Shown piece by piece: positions 1 to 8,883 of a stretch of DNA of 64,000 nucleotides (positions are counted from its first letter, which is position 1; every line of letters begins with the position of its first letter). The stretch covers positions 2,914,001-2,978,000 of the forward strand of contig NZ_JANADO010000001.1 in NCBI RefSeq assembly GCF_024199845.1, read 5' to 3'. This DNA is from Bradyrhizobium sp. CCGB12 (GTDB taxonomy: Bacteria; Pseudomonadota; Alphaproteobacteria; Rhizobiales; Xanthobacteraceae). Below the pieces are notes generated by a model. The model saw only the letters and a list, made by a program, of their open reading frames with translations, did not search any database and had not been told where the DNA came from. Position numbers and translations under genes: made by a program.

Positions 1-454
1 GCGAGGCGTCGAGATCGACGACGCCCTTGTCGTAGCCGGGGCCGATCGCGAGCTTCTGCATGTAGACGTCGGGCGCGTGCAGCAGCGTGCCGCCGTCGGC
101 CATCGCCATCGTGGCGATCGAGCCCGGCATGTTCTTGGCGCACAGCGTGGTGCCTTCGAGCGGATCGACCGCGATATCGACTTCGGGGCCCGCCTTGAGG
201 CCGACCTGCTCGCCGATATAGAGCATCGGCGCCTCGTCGCGCTCGCCCTCGCCGATCACGACGGTGCCCTGGATCGGCAGCTTGTTGAGCTCGCGCCGCA
301 TGGCGTCGACGGCCGCCTGGTCGGCGGCCTTCTCATTGCCGTGGCCGCGCAACCGCGCCGACGACACTGCCGCCCGCTCCGTCACCCGCACGATCTCCAG
401 CGTGAGGATGCGCTCGAGCAAAGCGTGCGGGGGGACTGAAATATGGGTCGACAT
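1..454 (-). CDS. glpX: Fructose-1,6-bisphosphatase class II (GlpX), C-terminus beyond window
   Basis: Hydrolyses fructose-1,6-bisphosphate to fructose-6-phosphate in gluconeogenesis and the Calvin cycle, in the cytoplasm. The first 151 codons are present. The family signature VVIGEGERDEAPMLYIGE and the following metal/phosphate segment DIAVDPLEGTTLCAK are intact, as is the early RVTERAAVSSAR stretch. The ATG at 452-454 is preceded by AAGGAG at good spacing, which fixes the start. It is the third gene of a leftward run with the aminotransferase and hom, separated from hom by about 156 bases that hold two inverted repeats. The gene continues past position 1, so completeness cannot be judged. 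Confidence 0.95.
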   Translation of the reverse strand, partial: MSTHISVPPHALLERILTLEIVRVTERAAVSSARLRGHGNEKAADQAAVDAMRRELNKLPIQGTVVIGEGERDEAPMLYIGEQVGLKAGPEVDIAVDPLEGTTLCAKNMPGSIATMAMADGGTLLHAPDVYMQKLAIGPGYDKGVVDLDAS

Positions 455-478
455 CGGCTTACTCCTTCAAACGGTTCT

Positions 479-531
479 GGACGGACATCTCCGTCCGCAT
501 CAACTCGCAACGCCCACGGTTCGTTCGAACC
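479..531. repeat. Two inverted repeats in the glpX 5' leader
   Basis: A perfect 7-bp hairpin GGACGGA-CATC-TCCGTCC spans 479-496, just ahead of the glpX ribosome site. A second dyad, GGTTCG-TT-CGAACC, spans 518-531. Neither is followed by a T run, so they do not look like a terminator. They could be an operator or an mRNA structure controlling glpX separately from hom. The function is inferred only from position. Confidence 0.4.
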
Positions 532-610
532 GCCTCATTGTTTGAGCATCCTCTTTCCGGAAGGCCGCGTCATTTTGCGCAAGCACGGCCCTCCGGGTCC
601 GGAGCATACT

Positions 611-1927
611 CTAGTTCTTCTCGATCCGGATCACCTGCGGCCGTCCGCTGATCACCTTGTCGCGCTGCACGGCAGCGAGCGCGCGGCGCACGGCGTCCTC
701 ATGCGTCGCATAGGTGATCAGGATGACGGGCACGGGGACCGCCTTGCCGTTGCTGGGCGCAGCGCCGCCATTGGGATGACGCTGCACGATCGACTCGATC
801 GAGATCTTCTGTTCTGCAAGCCGCGTCGCGATCGCGGCCGCAGTGCCAGGGAAATCGCGCGCGAGCAGGCGGATGTAATAGCCGCCCTCATGACGTTCCA
901 TCGGCGCCTTCTTGGTGTCGCGCAGATGCGAAGTCGGCCGGCCGAACGGGTTGGCGCGGATGCCGCGCGCGACATCGGCGATATCAGCGACGACGGCCGA
1001 TGCGGTCGCCGCTCCCCCGGCGCCGGGCCCGACCAGCGTGATCGGCGGAATCCCCTCGCCGTCGATCGTGACCGCATTGGTGACCCCCATCACCTGCGCG
1101 ATCGAGGAAGATTTTGGCACCATGGTGGGATGCACGCGCTGCTCGATGCCCGTGGCGGTGCGGACCGCGACGCCGAGCAGCTTGACGCGATAACCGAGAT
1201 CGGCCGCCGCGCGAAGGTCTTCCGGCGCGATGGATGAGATGCCTTCGACATACACCGCGCTTTGAGCAACTTTCGTGCCGAAAGCGAGGCTGGCGAGAAT
1301 GGCGAGTTTTTGCGCGGTGTCATGGCCGTCGACGTCGAAGGACGGGTTGGCTTCGGCATAGCCGAGCCGCTGCGCGTCCTTCAGGCATTCGGCGAAAGAC
1401 AGCCCCTCCTGCTCCATCCGGGTCAGGATGTAGTTGCAGGTGCCGTTGAGGATGCCGTAGACGCGGTTGACCCCGGTTCCGGCAAGACCTTCGCGTAACG
1501 TCTTGATGACAGGGATCGCGGCGCCGACCGCTGCCTCGAAATTCAGCGCACCGCCGTGCTTTTCGGCCGCCTTGGCGAGCTTGAGGCCATGCTTGGCGAG
1601 CAGCGCCTTGTTGGCGGTGACGACCGACTTGCCGGCGTCGAGCGCGGCTTCCACCGCCGACAGCGCGGGATCGCCGGCGCCGCCCATCAGCTCGACGAAG
1701 CAATCGACCTCGGGATGCGTGGCAAGCGCCATCGGATCCTTCGCCCAGTCGACGCCGCGCAGGTCGACGCCGCGCTTCTTCGCCTTAGAGCGCGCCGTGA
1801 CCGCGACGACGCGGATGCCCCGGCCGCTGCGGCCCGCGAGCACGCGCGCCTGCGTTTCGATCAAACGGACGACTTCGGCACCCACGGTGCCGAGCCCCGC
1901 TATGCCCACTTTCAGGGGTGCGACCAT
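611..1927 (-). CDS. hom: Homoserine dehydrogenase
   Basis: Reduces aspartate-4-semialdehyde to homoserine with NAD(P)H, the branch step to threonine and methionine. The 438 residues show an N-terminal Rossmann loop (GIAGLGTVGAEV, residues 8-19) and the catalytic segment with GILNGTCNYILTRMEQEG near residue 160. A C-terminal ACT domain (about 350-430, YYIRLLARDFPGTAAAIA) is the usual site of threonine feedback. Length is normal for monofunctional Hom. It lies 29 bases after the aminotransferase stop, so the two are probably cotranscribed. Confidence 0.96.
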   Translation of the reverse strand: MVAPLKVGIAGLGTVGAEVVRLIETQARVLAGRSGRGIRVVAVTARSKAKKRGVDLRGVDWAKDPMALATHPEVDCFVELMGGAGDPALSAVEAALDAGKSVVTANKALLAKHGLKLAKAAEKHGGALNFEAAVGAAIPVIKTLREGLAGTGVNRVYGILNGTCNYILTRMEQEGLSFAECLKDAQRLGYAEANPSFDVDGHDTAQKLAILASLAFGTKVAQSAVYVEGISSIAPEDLRAAADLGYRVKLLGVAVRTATGIEQRVHPTMVPKSSSIAQVMGVTNAVTIDGEGIPPITLVGPGAGGAATASAVVADIADVARGIRANPFGRPTSHLRDTKKAPMERHEGGYYIRLLARDFPGTAAAIATRLAEQKISIESIVQRHPNGGAAPSNGKAVPVPVILITYATHEDAVRRALAAVQRDKVISGRPQVIRIEKN

Positions 1928-1956
1928 GATGCTTTTCGAAAACCTGTCGAAGAGAA

Positions 1957-3177
1957 TTAGCGCCGGTTGGCGAGCGGAACGACGTTGTGCAACGTTTCGA
2001 TGCCGCTTTCAAGGAAGCGGCGCACGCCGCGCGCGGCCTGCCTGATCCGTTGCTCGTTTTCCACCATGGCGATGCGGACATATCCTTCGCCATGTTCGCC
2101 GAAACCGACGCCGGGCGAGACCGCCACGCCGGACTTCTCCACCATCAGGGTCGCGAACTGCATGCTGCCGACGCTGCGGAAGGCCTCAGGCAGCGGCACC
2201 CAGGCGAACATCGAGGCCTCCGGCGGCGGAATCTCCCAGCCGGCCCGGCCGAATGATTCCACCAGCGCATCGCGACGCTTGCGATAGGTGTCGCGCATCT
2301 CCTTGATGCAATCGTCCGGGCCGTTCAATGCGGCGGTCGCTGCGACCTGGACCGGCGTGAAGGCGCCGTAGTCGAGATAGGATTTGACGCGGGCGAGCGC
2401 CGCGATCACGCGCTCATTGCCGACCGCAAAGCCCATGCGCCAGCCGGCCATCGAATAGGTCTTCGACATCGAGGTGAACTCGACGGTGACGTCCATCGCG
2501 CCCGGCACCTGGAGCACCGAGGGCGGCGGGTTGCTCTCGTCGAAATAGACCTCGGCATAAGCGAGATCGGACAGGATCAGGATCTCGTGCTTCTTCGCGA
2601 ATGCGACGAGGTCCTTGTAGAAGTCGAGGCTCGCGACATAGGCCGTCGGGTTCGAGGGGTAGCAGACGACGAGCGCCAGCGGCTTGGGGATCGAATGGAC
2701 GATCGCCCGCTCCACCGCCTCGAAGAACTGCGGCGTCGGCTCAGAGGGCACCGAGCGGATCACGCCGCCGGCCATCAAAAAGCCGAAGGCGTGAATCGGG
2801 TAGCTCGGGTTCGGACAGAAGATGACGTCGCCCGGCGCGGTGATGGCCTGCGCCACATTGGCAAAGCCCTCCTTCGAGCCCAGCGTCGCCACGACCTGGG
2901 TGTCGGGGTTGAGCTTCACACCGAAGCGGCGGTCATAATAGGCGGCCTGGGCCCTGCGCAGCCCCGGGATGCCGCGGGAGGCCGAGTAGCGGTCGGTGCG
3001 TGGCTTGCCGAGCGTCTCCTTGAGCTTATCAAGGACGTGCGGCGGGGCCGGCAGGTCCGGATTGCCCATGCCGAGGTCGATGATGTCGGCGCCGGCATTC
3101 CGCGCGGCCGCCTTGGCCCGGTTGACCTGTTCGAACACGTAAGGCGGCAGGCGGCGGATGCGGTAAAAATCTTCCAT
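1957..3177 (-). CDS. Class I/II PLP aminotransferase (LL-DAP/alanine aminotransferase-like)
   Basis: A fold-type I PLP aminotransferase of the AspC/AlaC/DapL group, 406 residues from the ATG at 3175-3177. Visible features are the N-terminal MEDFYRIRRLPPYVFEQVN, the DLGMGNPDLP substrate segment, the PLP lysine in TSMSKTYSMAGWRMGFAVGN, and an ARG near the C-terminus (YVRIAMVEN). Proteins of this kind are often named LL-diaminopimelate aminotransferase, but its neighbour hom also fits a role in aspartate-family or alanine metabolism. The substrate is not certain. An in-frame ATG at 3246 has a better ribosome site (AAAGGA) and would add 23 residues without similarity to the family. The shorter start follows the usual protein start. 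Confidence 0.88.
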   Translation of the reverse strand: MEDFYRIRRLPPYVFEQVNRAKAAARNAGADIIDLGMGNPDLPAPPHVLDKLKETLGKPRTDRYSASRGIPGLRRAQAAYYDRRFGVKLNPDTQVVATLGSKEGFANVAQAITAPGDVIFCPNPSYPIHAFGFLMAGGVIRSVPSEPTPQFFEAVERAIVHSIPKPLALVVCYPSNPTAYVASLDFYKDLVAFAKKHEILILSDLAYAEVYFDESNPPPSVLQVPGAMDVTVEFTSMSKTYSMAGWRMGFAVGNERVIAALARVKSYLDYGAFTPVQVAATAALNGPDDCIKEMRDTYRKRRDALVESFGRAGWEIPPPEASMFAWVPLPEAFRSVGSMQFATLMVEKSGVAVSPGVGFGEHGEGYVRIAMVENEQRIRQAARGVRRFLESGIETLHNVVPLANRR

Positions 3178-3417
3178 GGCTCTCTGGGCTCCGGGCAACC
3201 GGTCAGGACAGAATCGACAGGCCAAGACGGCCGTTCGGAAAGGCATTCATCCTTTCGCGAAAATCACTCAAAATCAAATATTTAGAGCAACATTCAACGA
3301 CGAGGACTGAAGTCGTTCGCCCTGAATCTCGGCTGAACTGAGGTCTTTTAGCACGGCAAGACGGAGGCGCCAGCGATTACCTTGCACCGGCTCACTTGCT
3401 CACGCTCACTTTGGCGC

Positions 3418-3693
3418 TCACTTTGCATCCTTGGCGGCAGCGGCTTGGCGATCGCGCGCGGCGGCGAGTTCGGCCTCGATCTTGGCGCGCTGGTCCGGCG
3501 GAATGACCGCTTGATCGCGGTCCGGCGGCAGGTCGTGCACCGGCAGATAGCTGCCGGGCTCCTTGGGATGCGCCTGCGCATCCGCGGGCGTGAGATCCGC
3601 GAGCTGGCTCGAGCAGCCGCCCAGGGCGAGCGCGGCAATCAGCAGCGCGCCGCGGATCGGCAGCGTCTTTTGCAGGTCCCATAACGCAAACAC
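3418..3693 (-). CDS. Small lipoprotein
   Basis: A 91-residue protein with a signal peptide ending in the lipobox LALGGC (Cys about residue 27), so it should be lipidated and held in the envelope. The mature part is charged and Ala/Asp/Pro-rich with a final helix of Glu/Ala/Lys. No catalytic domain is visible. It is divergent from phaC and separated from it by about 250 bases. The function is unknown; small rhizobial lipoproteins of this kind are often annotated as hypothetical. Confidence 0.75.
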   Translation of the reverse strand: MFALWDLQKTLPIRGALLIAALALGGCSSQLADLTPADAQAHPKEPGSYLPVHDLPPDRDQAVIPPDQRAKIEAELAAARDRQAAAAKDAK

Positions 3694-3854
3694 TTGGGAA
3701 ATCCCCTACTCGTCCCAAAGCACGGCCCCGGGCAACTTTACCCAAGACCATGCCCAAGCTCAAACCATTGCTGCCCAAATGGTGTGAGCGAGAAAGCAGC
3801 CCGGCACTACCAAGCCGAGCGGTGCGGCTCGATTGTGACGGAACCAAGAAAATT

Positions 3855-3869
3855 TGTCGCACTGCAACA
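3855..3869. promoter_or_regulatory. Near-palindromic TGC/GCA site upstream of phaC
   Basis: TGTCGCA-C-TGCAACA is a 15-bp dyad with one mismatch. It lies about 80 bases before the phaC start. PhaR repressors of PHB genes bind TGC-rich dyads of this sort, so this is a candidate PhaR operator. The assignment is inferred from sequence style and position. Confidence 0.4.
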
Positions 3870-3946
3870 CATCTTCGAGAGTGTTTAACGCCAAACATGC
3901 GAGCTTCGCGGTGACGAATACGGAATGAATCGTTACTGTTCTACGC

Positions 3947-5767
3947 ATGAGTACAGTCACAACCGACACGCCCAAATCCGGCAACAAGTTCGAGACGAAG
4001 TTCGATGCCGAAGCCTTCGCGATGAATGTTGCGCGGGCGATGGAGAGCGGTGGCAAGGCGCTCGCCGCCTACCTCAAGCCGCGCGAGAGCGGCGAGGTGC
4101 AGGATCGCCCGCCGCCCGAGCTTGCCGAGGTCGTCAAGACCTTCACGTCGGTCGCCGAATACTGGCTGTCGGACACGTCTCGCTCCTCCGATCTCCAGAC
4201 CAAGCTCGCCAAGGATTATCTCGATCTCTGGGGCTCGGCGGTGCGCCGCATGGCCGGACAGGACGCCGAGCCCGCGATCGGGCCCTCACCGCGCGACAAG
4301 CGCTTTGCCGATCCGGAATGGAAGTCGAACCAGTTCTTCGATTTCGTGATGCAGCTCTATCTGCTCACGACCAGATGGGCGCAGGAGCTGGTGCGCGACG
4401 CCGAAGGGCTCGATCCGCATACGCGCCGCAAGGCCGAGTTCTACGTCCAGCAGGTGACCAACGCGCTCTCGCCATCGAACTTCGTGCTGACCAATCCGGA
4501 GGTGCTGCGAGAGACGGTGGCGTCCAGCGGCGAGAACCTCGCGCGCGGCCTGAAGATGCTGGCCGAGGACATCGCGGCCGGCAAGGGCATGCTGAAGATC
4601 CGCCAGTCCAATCCGGACAATCTCGTCGTCGGCGTCAACATGGCGACGACGCCGGGCAAGGTGATCTACCAGAACGAGATGATGCAGCTGATCCAGTATT
4701 CGCCGACCACGGAGACGGTGCTGCGCACCCCGCTCCTGATCGTGCCGCCCTGGATCAACAAGTTCTACATCCTCGATCTCAAGCCGGAGAAATCCTACAT
4801 CAAGTGGTGCGTCGACCAGGGCATCACCGTGTTCGTGATCTCATGGGTCAATCCCGACAAGCGGCTCGGCAACAAGAGCTGGGAAGACTACATGAAGGAA
4901 GGCCCGCTTACGGCGATGGACGTGATCGAGAAGGTCACCGGCGAGATGAAGGTGCACACCGCCGGCTATTGCGTCGGCGGCACCATGCTCGCGACGACGC
5001 TGGCCTGGCTCGCCGAGAAGCGTCGCCAGCGCGTGTCGTCGGCGACGTTCTTCGCGGCCCAGGTCGACTTCACCCATGGCGGCGATCTCCTCGTGTTCGT
5101 CGACGAGGAGCAGATCGCAGCCCTCGAGCACGACATGAAGACGGCCGGCGTGCTCGAAGGCTCCAAGATGGCGATGGCCTTCAACATGCTGCGCTCCAAC
5201 GATTTGATCTGGTCCTATGTCGTCAGCAACTATTTGAAGGGCCAGCAGCCGAGCGCGTTCGACCTGTTGCACTGGAATTCCGATGCGACGCGCATGACCG
5301 CGTCGAACCATTCCTATTACTTGCGCAACTGTTATCTGGAGAACCGGCTATCGACCGGCTCGATGGTGCTCGACAACACGCTGCTCGACCTCTCCAAGGT
5401 CAAAGTGCCCGTCTACAATCTCGCCACCCGCGAGGACCATATCGCGCCGGCGGAATCGGTGCTGTACGGCTCGCAGTTCTTCGGCGGCCCGGTGAAATAC
5501 GTTCTGTCCGGCTCGGGCCACATCGCCGGCGTGGTCAATCCGCCGGCCTCGAACAAATATCAGTACTGGACCAACGACAACATCAAGGACGTCAACGTCG
5601 CGCAGTGGATGAAGGGCGCCGTGGAGCACAAGGGCTCGTGGTGGCCGGACTGGCGCCAATGGCTGGGTGAACTCGATCCGGAGGAGGTCCCAGCGCGCGC
5701 GGTCGGCAGCGACGCCCTGCCCCCGATCGAAGACGCGCCCGGCAGCTATGTCAGGGTCCGCGCATAG
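3947..5767 (+). CDS. phaC: Class I poly(3-hydroxyalkanoate) synthase
   Basis: Polymerises (R)-3-hydroxybutyryl-CoA into PHB at the granule surface. The protein has 606 residues, normal for class I. The lipase-like box GYCVGG gives the nucleophile Cys342. Asp497 in TREDHIAPAE and His525 in SGSGHIAGV complete the catalytic triad. The N-terminal third is the PhaC-N domain, followed by the alpha/beta hydrolase core. The conserved WWPDW motif is present near the C-terminus. The ATG at 3947 lacks a strong ribosome site, but the start matches the family. No phaA or phaB is adjacent. A candidate PhaR dyad lies upstream at 3855-3869. Confidence 0.97.
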   Translation: MSTVTTDTPKSGNKFETKFDAEAFAMNVARAMESGGKALAAYLKPRESGEVQDRPPPELAEVVKTFTSVAEYWLSDTSRSSDLQTKLAKDYLDLWGSAVRRMAGQDAEPAIGPSPRDKRFADPEWKSNQFFDFVMQLYLLTTRWAQELVRDAEGLDPHTRRKAEFYVQQVTNALSPSNFVLTNPEVLRETVASSGENLARGLKMLAEDIAAGKGMLKIRQSNPDNLVVGVNMATTPGKVIYQNEMMQLIQYSPTTETVLRTPLLIVPPWINKFYILDLKPEKSYIKWCVDQGITVFVISWVNPDKRLGNKSWEDYMKEGPLTAMDVIEKVTGEMKVHTAGYCVGGTMLATTLAWLAEKRRQRVSSATFFAAQVDFTHGGDLLVFVDEEQIAALEHDMKTAGVLEGSKMAMAFNMLRSNDLIWSYVVSNYLKGQQPSAFDLLHWNSDATRMTASNHSYYLRNCYLENRLSTGSMVLDNTLLDLSKVKVPVYNLATREDHIAPAESVLYGSQFFGGPVKYVLSGSGHIAGVVNPPASNKYQYWTNDNIKDVNVAQWMKGAVEHKGSWWPDWRQWLGELDPEEVPARAVGSDALPPIEDAPGSYVRVRA

Positions 5768-5836
5768 CGCATGATCCGGAAAAGTGCGAAGCGTTTTTCC
5801 GAAAAGGTCATGCGCAAGCAAAAGCTTTCTTGCGCA
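5767..5836. repeat. Dispersed rhizobial palindromic element
   Basis: Directly after the phaC stop, arms GCGCATGA and CGGAAAA pair with TTTTCCG and TCATGCGC (5767-5815). A second hairpin follows, TGCGCAAG with CTTGCGCA (5811-5836). I recall closely similar palindromes at many sites in Bradyrhizobium-type genomes. Here it may stabilise or end the phaC transcript. Confidence 0.6.
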
Positions 5837-5903
5837 TGGCGCATTCTTGCGCGCTTTCGTATAGACTCGCTCTCACCACAGCGACGACAGAGGGGACCGG
5901 ACT

Positions 5904-6302
5904 ATGACGCGCGAATTGTTCTGGCTGACACTGACGGTGATCCTGACCGGCATCCTCTGGGTCCCCTACATCATCAACCGCTGTCAGGTTCGCGGCCTCG
6001 GCGGCGCCATGGCCAATCCCTCGCGCAGCGACAAGCCGCAAGCCGAATGGGCCAACCGCCTCATGTTCGCGCACGACAACGCGGTCGAGAATCTCGTGAT
6101 CTTCGCCCCGCTTGTGCTGATCCTGAACGCGATCGACTATTCCAGCAAATGGACCGTGCTCGCCTGCGCCGTCTATTTCTGGTCCCGCGTCGCGCATCTG
6201 ATCGTCTACGCGATCGGCATCCCGGTGTTCCGCACCCTCGCCTTCACCGTCGGCTTCCTCGCCCAGGCCGTGCTGGCGCTGGCGATCTTCAGGGTGCTCT
6301 AA
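5904..6302 (+). CDS. MAPEG family integral membrane protein
   Basis: A 132-residue inner-membrane protein with four predicted helices (about 5-25, 55-78, 82-102, 108-130). It has the MAPEG-type loop RLMFAHDNAVENLVIFAPL. Family members are trimeric, and some are glutathione-dependent. This COG3686-type branch has no established substrate. The start is supported by GAGGGG eight bases upstream. It stands alone between phaC and the carbamoyltransferase-like gene, which begins about 30 bases later. Confidence 0.85.
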   Translation: MTRELFWLTLTVILTGILWVPYIINRCQVRGLGGAMANPSRSDKPQAEWANRLMFAHDNAVENLVIFAPLVLILNAIDYSSKWTVLACAVYFWSRVAHLIVYAIGIPVFRTLAFTVGFLAQAVLALAIFRVL

Positions 6303-6333
6303 AGCCCGTGCCGGACGCGTGGTGGCGGTAGCG

Positions 6334-7200
6334 ATGGAGAAGGAAACCGCGCGGGATTTTCTTGAATTCCATGACCTCGGCGCGGAAGCGATCCTGTCCA
6401 TCATCGACCGCGCGCAGGTGCTCGCGGCGGCATGGAGCAACCGCGCCATGCCTCAGCGTCTCGCCGGCAAGCGCGCGGCACTGATCACCGATGACAGTGG
6501 ATGGAGGAATACGACGGCCTTCGATCTCGGCATCCAGGCGATGGGTGGCATCTGTGTAAGCGCGCCGGTCAGATTCAACGCGGGCGAGGCGACGGCCGAT
6601 CTCGCCAAATATCTCGACAATTGGTTCGACGTCCTGATCGTGCGCACCAGGGAGCTGTCGACCCTGCGAGCGCTCGCATCGAACGCCCACGCGCCGGTCG
6701 TCAACGCAAGGACGCGGTCAAATCACCCCTGCGAAACGCTCGGCGATCTCGCTTATATCAGAAGCAAGAGAGGGCATCTCGACGACCTCAAGGTCGCGGG
6801 CGTGGCGCCCGATGCAAACATCCTGCGTTCCTGGGTCGAAGCCTCCATCGCCCTGCCGATCAACGTGACCCAGATCTATCCGGCGGACCGGCATGTCCGA
6901 GACATTGCAAGTCCGAGGTTCTCGGCAAGCACCGATCTAGATGCTTTGTACGATGCGGACGTGATCATCACGGACTGCTGGCCTGACGGCGCACATGAGG
7001 ATCAACTTGGACCCCACCGGATATCGGCGTCGTTGCTCGACAAATGCCGCAGCGACACGATTTTTCTGCCCTGCCCGCCCGTGACCAGGGGCCAGGAGGT
7101 CACCGCTGATGCTATGTCGCATCGCGCCTGCCAGAGCCCGGCGGCGAAGGCCTACCTGCTCCACGCGCAGAACGCGCTGCTGGAATGGATCGCGGCATGA
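6334..7200 (+). CDS. Aspartate/ornithine carbamoyltransferase-like protein with altered CP loop
   Basis: About 288 residues with the two-domain transcarbamoylase plan. The carbamoyl-phosphate loop, normally STRTR, reads DSGWRNTTAF here. The HPCQ motif reads NHPCETLGDL, and the C-terminal HCLPxxRGEEV-like segment reads LPCPPVTRGQEV. The middle Asp/ornithine-domain signature (KVAGVAPDANILRSWVEASI) is weaker than in ArgF. It is probably a diverged paralogue with a different or lost substrate and should not be called ArgF. ATG 6334 is preferred; a GTG at 6319 would add five residues. It sits close to MAPEG and converges on the methyltransferase. Confidence 0.72.
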   Translation: MEKETARDFLEFHDLGAEAILSIIDRAQVLAAAWSNRAMPQRLAGKRAALITDDSGWRNTTAFDLGIQAMGGICVSAPVRFNAGEATADLAKYLDNWFDVLIVRTRELSTLRALASNAHAPVVNARTRSNHPCETLGDLAYIRSKRGHLDDLKVAGVAPDANILRSWVEASIALPINVTQIYPADRHVRDIASPRFSASTDLDALYDADVIITDCWPDGAHEDQLGPHRISASLLDKCRSDTIFLPCPPVTRGQEVTADAMSHRACQSPAAKAYLLHAQNALLEWIAA

Positions 7201-7234
7201 TTGGCGCCATCGATTGGCGTGCGGGCCCGGACGC

Positions 7235-7828
7235 TCAGCCCGCCGGCTTGCGCATGACGAGATTCAGCATGCTCGCTGGCGTCTGGTCGAAACTCTGGAT
7301 TTGGTTGTTGTCCGCTGACAGCGTGATCCACGGACCCGCGCTGGCGTAGATCGCGTCCAGCCATTGGCGTGGCGGATAGTTGTAGTAGCGCCCGAGACTG
7401 TCCCGACCGTCGCCCTCGCCCATCTTGTAGCTGGCGTAGAACACGCCCGACGGCTTGAGCGCGCGATGAATCCGCCTGAGGATTCCGGCCAGCTCTTCGC
7501 GCGGGACATGGAGCAGACACGCGCTGGCCCAAACACCGTCATAGGCCTCTTGCACATCGAGTTCATCGAACCGCATCGCCTCGACGGGATGGCCGAGCCG
7601 CTGTGACGCGATCGCGGCCATTTCCGGCGAGCCGTCAGTGGCGCGCAGCGAAAAACCTTCCGCCAGCATCACCGCTGCATGATTGCCGGCGCCGCAGCCA
7701 AGTTCGAGGATAGCGCCGCCGGGTGGCAACAGAGCGAGAAAGCCCTTGAGCCGCGTCGACGGTGCCTTCGCCCAGTCTGCATAGGACTGGGCGTTGCTAC
7801 GATAAAATTGCAGAGTTCCCTCGTCCAC
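7235..7828 (-). CDS. Class I SAM-dependent methyltransferase
   Basis: A 197-residue protein with the SAM-binding motif I ILELGCGAGNHAAVML (about residues 40-55), acidic motif II (LRATDGSPEMAAIA) and motif IV region DGVWASACLLHVP. The fold is the UbiE/tellurite-resistance-type small-molecule methyltransferase, but the substrate is unknown. The start codon is GTG at 7828 with AGGTGG before it. It follows type 1 argC by eight bases, so it is probably the last gene of the paiB-argC-argC run. Confidence 0.85.
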   Translation of the reverse strand: MDEGTLQFYRSNAQSYADWAKAPSTRLKGFLALLPPGGAILELGCGAGNHAAVMLAEGFSLRATDGSPEMAAIASQRLGHPVEAMRFDELDVQEAYDGVWASACLLHVPREELAGILRRIHRALKPSGVFYASYKMGEGDGRDSLGRYYNYPPRQWLDAIYASAGPWITLSADNNQIQSFDQTPASMLNLVMRKPAG

Positions 7829-7836
7829 GATCCCAC

Positions 7837-8883
7837 CTACGGAAACAGCGCGATCTGCTCCAGGCCCGTAGTCTCGGGGAAACCGAACATCAGGTTCATG
7901 TTTTGGATCGCCTGCCCGGCCGAACCCTTCACCAGATTATCTAGCGTGGAAATCACGATCGCGCGGTTCTTGATGCGGTCGGCGACGACGCCGATCTGCA
8001 CGTAGTTGGAGCCGCGGACATTCTGGGTCTGCGGCAGCACGCCCTTCCTGGCGACATGCACGAAGGGCTCGTTGGCATAAGCCTGCTCCAGCACGGTTCG
8101 CAGATCGTCCGGCGTCGCGCCGTTGAGCTTGACGTAGGAGGTGCAGAGCTCGCCGCGCGCCATCGGAATAAGATGCGGCGTGAAGTTGATCGTCACTGCA
8201 GAACCGACGGCGACGCCGATCTCCTGCTCGATCTCGGGCGCGTGCCGGTGGGTGCCGACCGAATAGGGCGATAGTCCCTCGCCCGCCTCGCTGAACAACG
8301 TGCTCTGTTTCAGCCCGCGGCCTGCGCCGGTGACGCCCGATTTCGCGTCGATGACGATGTCGTCGACGTCGATCAGTTTGGCTTTCGCAAGCGGCACCAG
8401 CGCGAGCAGCGCCGCCGTGGGATAGCAGCCGGGACAGGCGACCAGCCGCGCCGACGTGATCTTCTCGCGATAGAATTCGGTGAGACCATAGACCGCTTCG
8501 CCCTGCAGCTCGAGCGCCCGGTGCTCATGTCCATACCATTGCGCATAGGTGTTCTTGTCCCGCAGCCTGAAATCGGCGGACATGTCGAGGACCTTGATTT
8601 TGGGATTTGCCTTGAGGACCGCGGCGATGATTTCCTGCGTGGTGCCGTGCGGCAGTCCGCAGAACACCGCATCGAGCTTGCTCCAGTCGACCTTTTCCCA
8701 TTCCACGAGTTTCGGCAGGTCCAGCATGAAGAAATGCGGAAACACGTCGCCCATCGACTTGCCGGCGTGGGTGTTGGCGGTGAGCGCGATGATCTCGGCA
8801 TTCGGATGCCGGGCCAACAGGCGCACCGCATCGGCCCCGGTGTAACCGGAGGCGCCGAGAATGCCGATCTTCTTCGAGCTCAT
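7837..8883 (-). CDS. argC: N-acetyl-gamma-glutamyl-phosphate reductase, type 1
   Basis: NADPH-dependent reduction of N-acetylglutamyl phosphate to the semialdehyde, third step of arginine synthesis. It shows the Rossmann loop GILGASGYTGADAVRLL, the catalytic Cys in CPGCYPTAAL near residue 153, and GTHRHAPEIEQE with the active-site His. The 348 residues are normal for type 1 ArgC. ATG 8883 is placed eight bases after AAAGG; a GTG at 8886 is one codon longer. A second, type 2 ArgC lies 96 bases upstream on the same strand, so this genome has two non-homologous-length forms side by side. Confidence 0.96.
   Translation of the reverse strand: MSSKKIGILGASGYTGADAVRLLARHPNAEIIALTANTHAGKSMGDVFPHFFMLDLPKLVEWEKVDWSKLDAVFCGLPHGTTQEIIAAVLKANPKIKVLDMSADFRLRDKNTYAQWYGHEHRALELQGEAVYGLTEFYREKITSARLVACPGCYPTAALLALVPLAKAKLIDVDDIVIDAKSGVTGAGRGLKQSTLFSEAGEGLSPYSVGTHRHAPEIEQEIGVAVGSAVTINFTPHLIPMARGELCTSYVKLNGATPDDLRTVLEQAYANEPFVHVARKGVLPQTQNVRGSNYVQIGVVADRIKNRAIVISTLDNLVKGSAGQAIQNMNLMFGFPETTGLEQIALFP

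Noticed and set aside
3247..3417. A riboswitch upstream of the aminotransferase-hom run
   Set aside because: The stretch is AT-richer, but I could not identify any conserved SAM, lysine or threonine element there.
3925..5670. A 581-residue frame overlapping phaC in another frame
   Set aside because: phaC at 3947-5767 has the full catalytic triad; this is its shadow.
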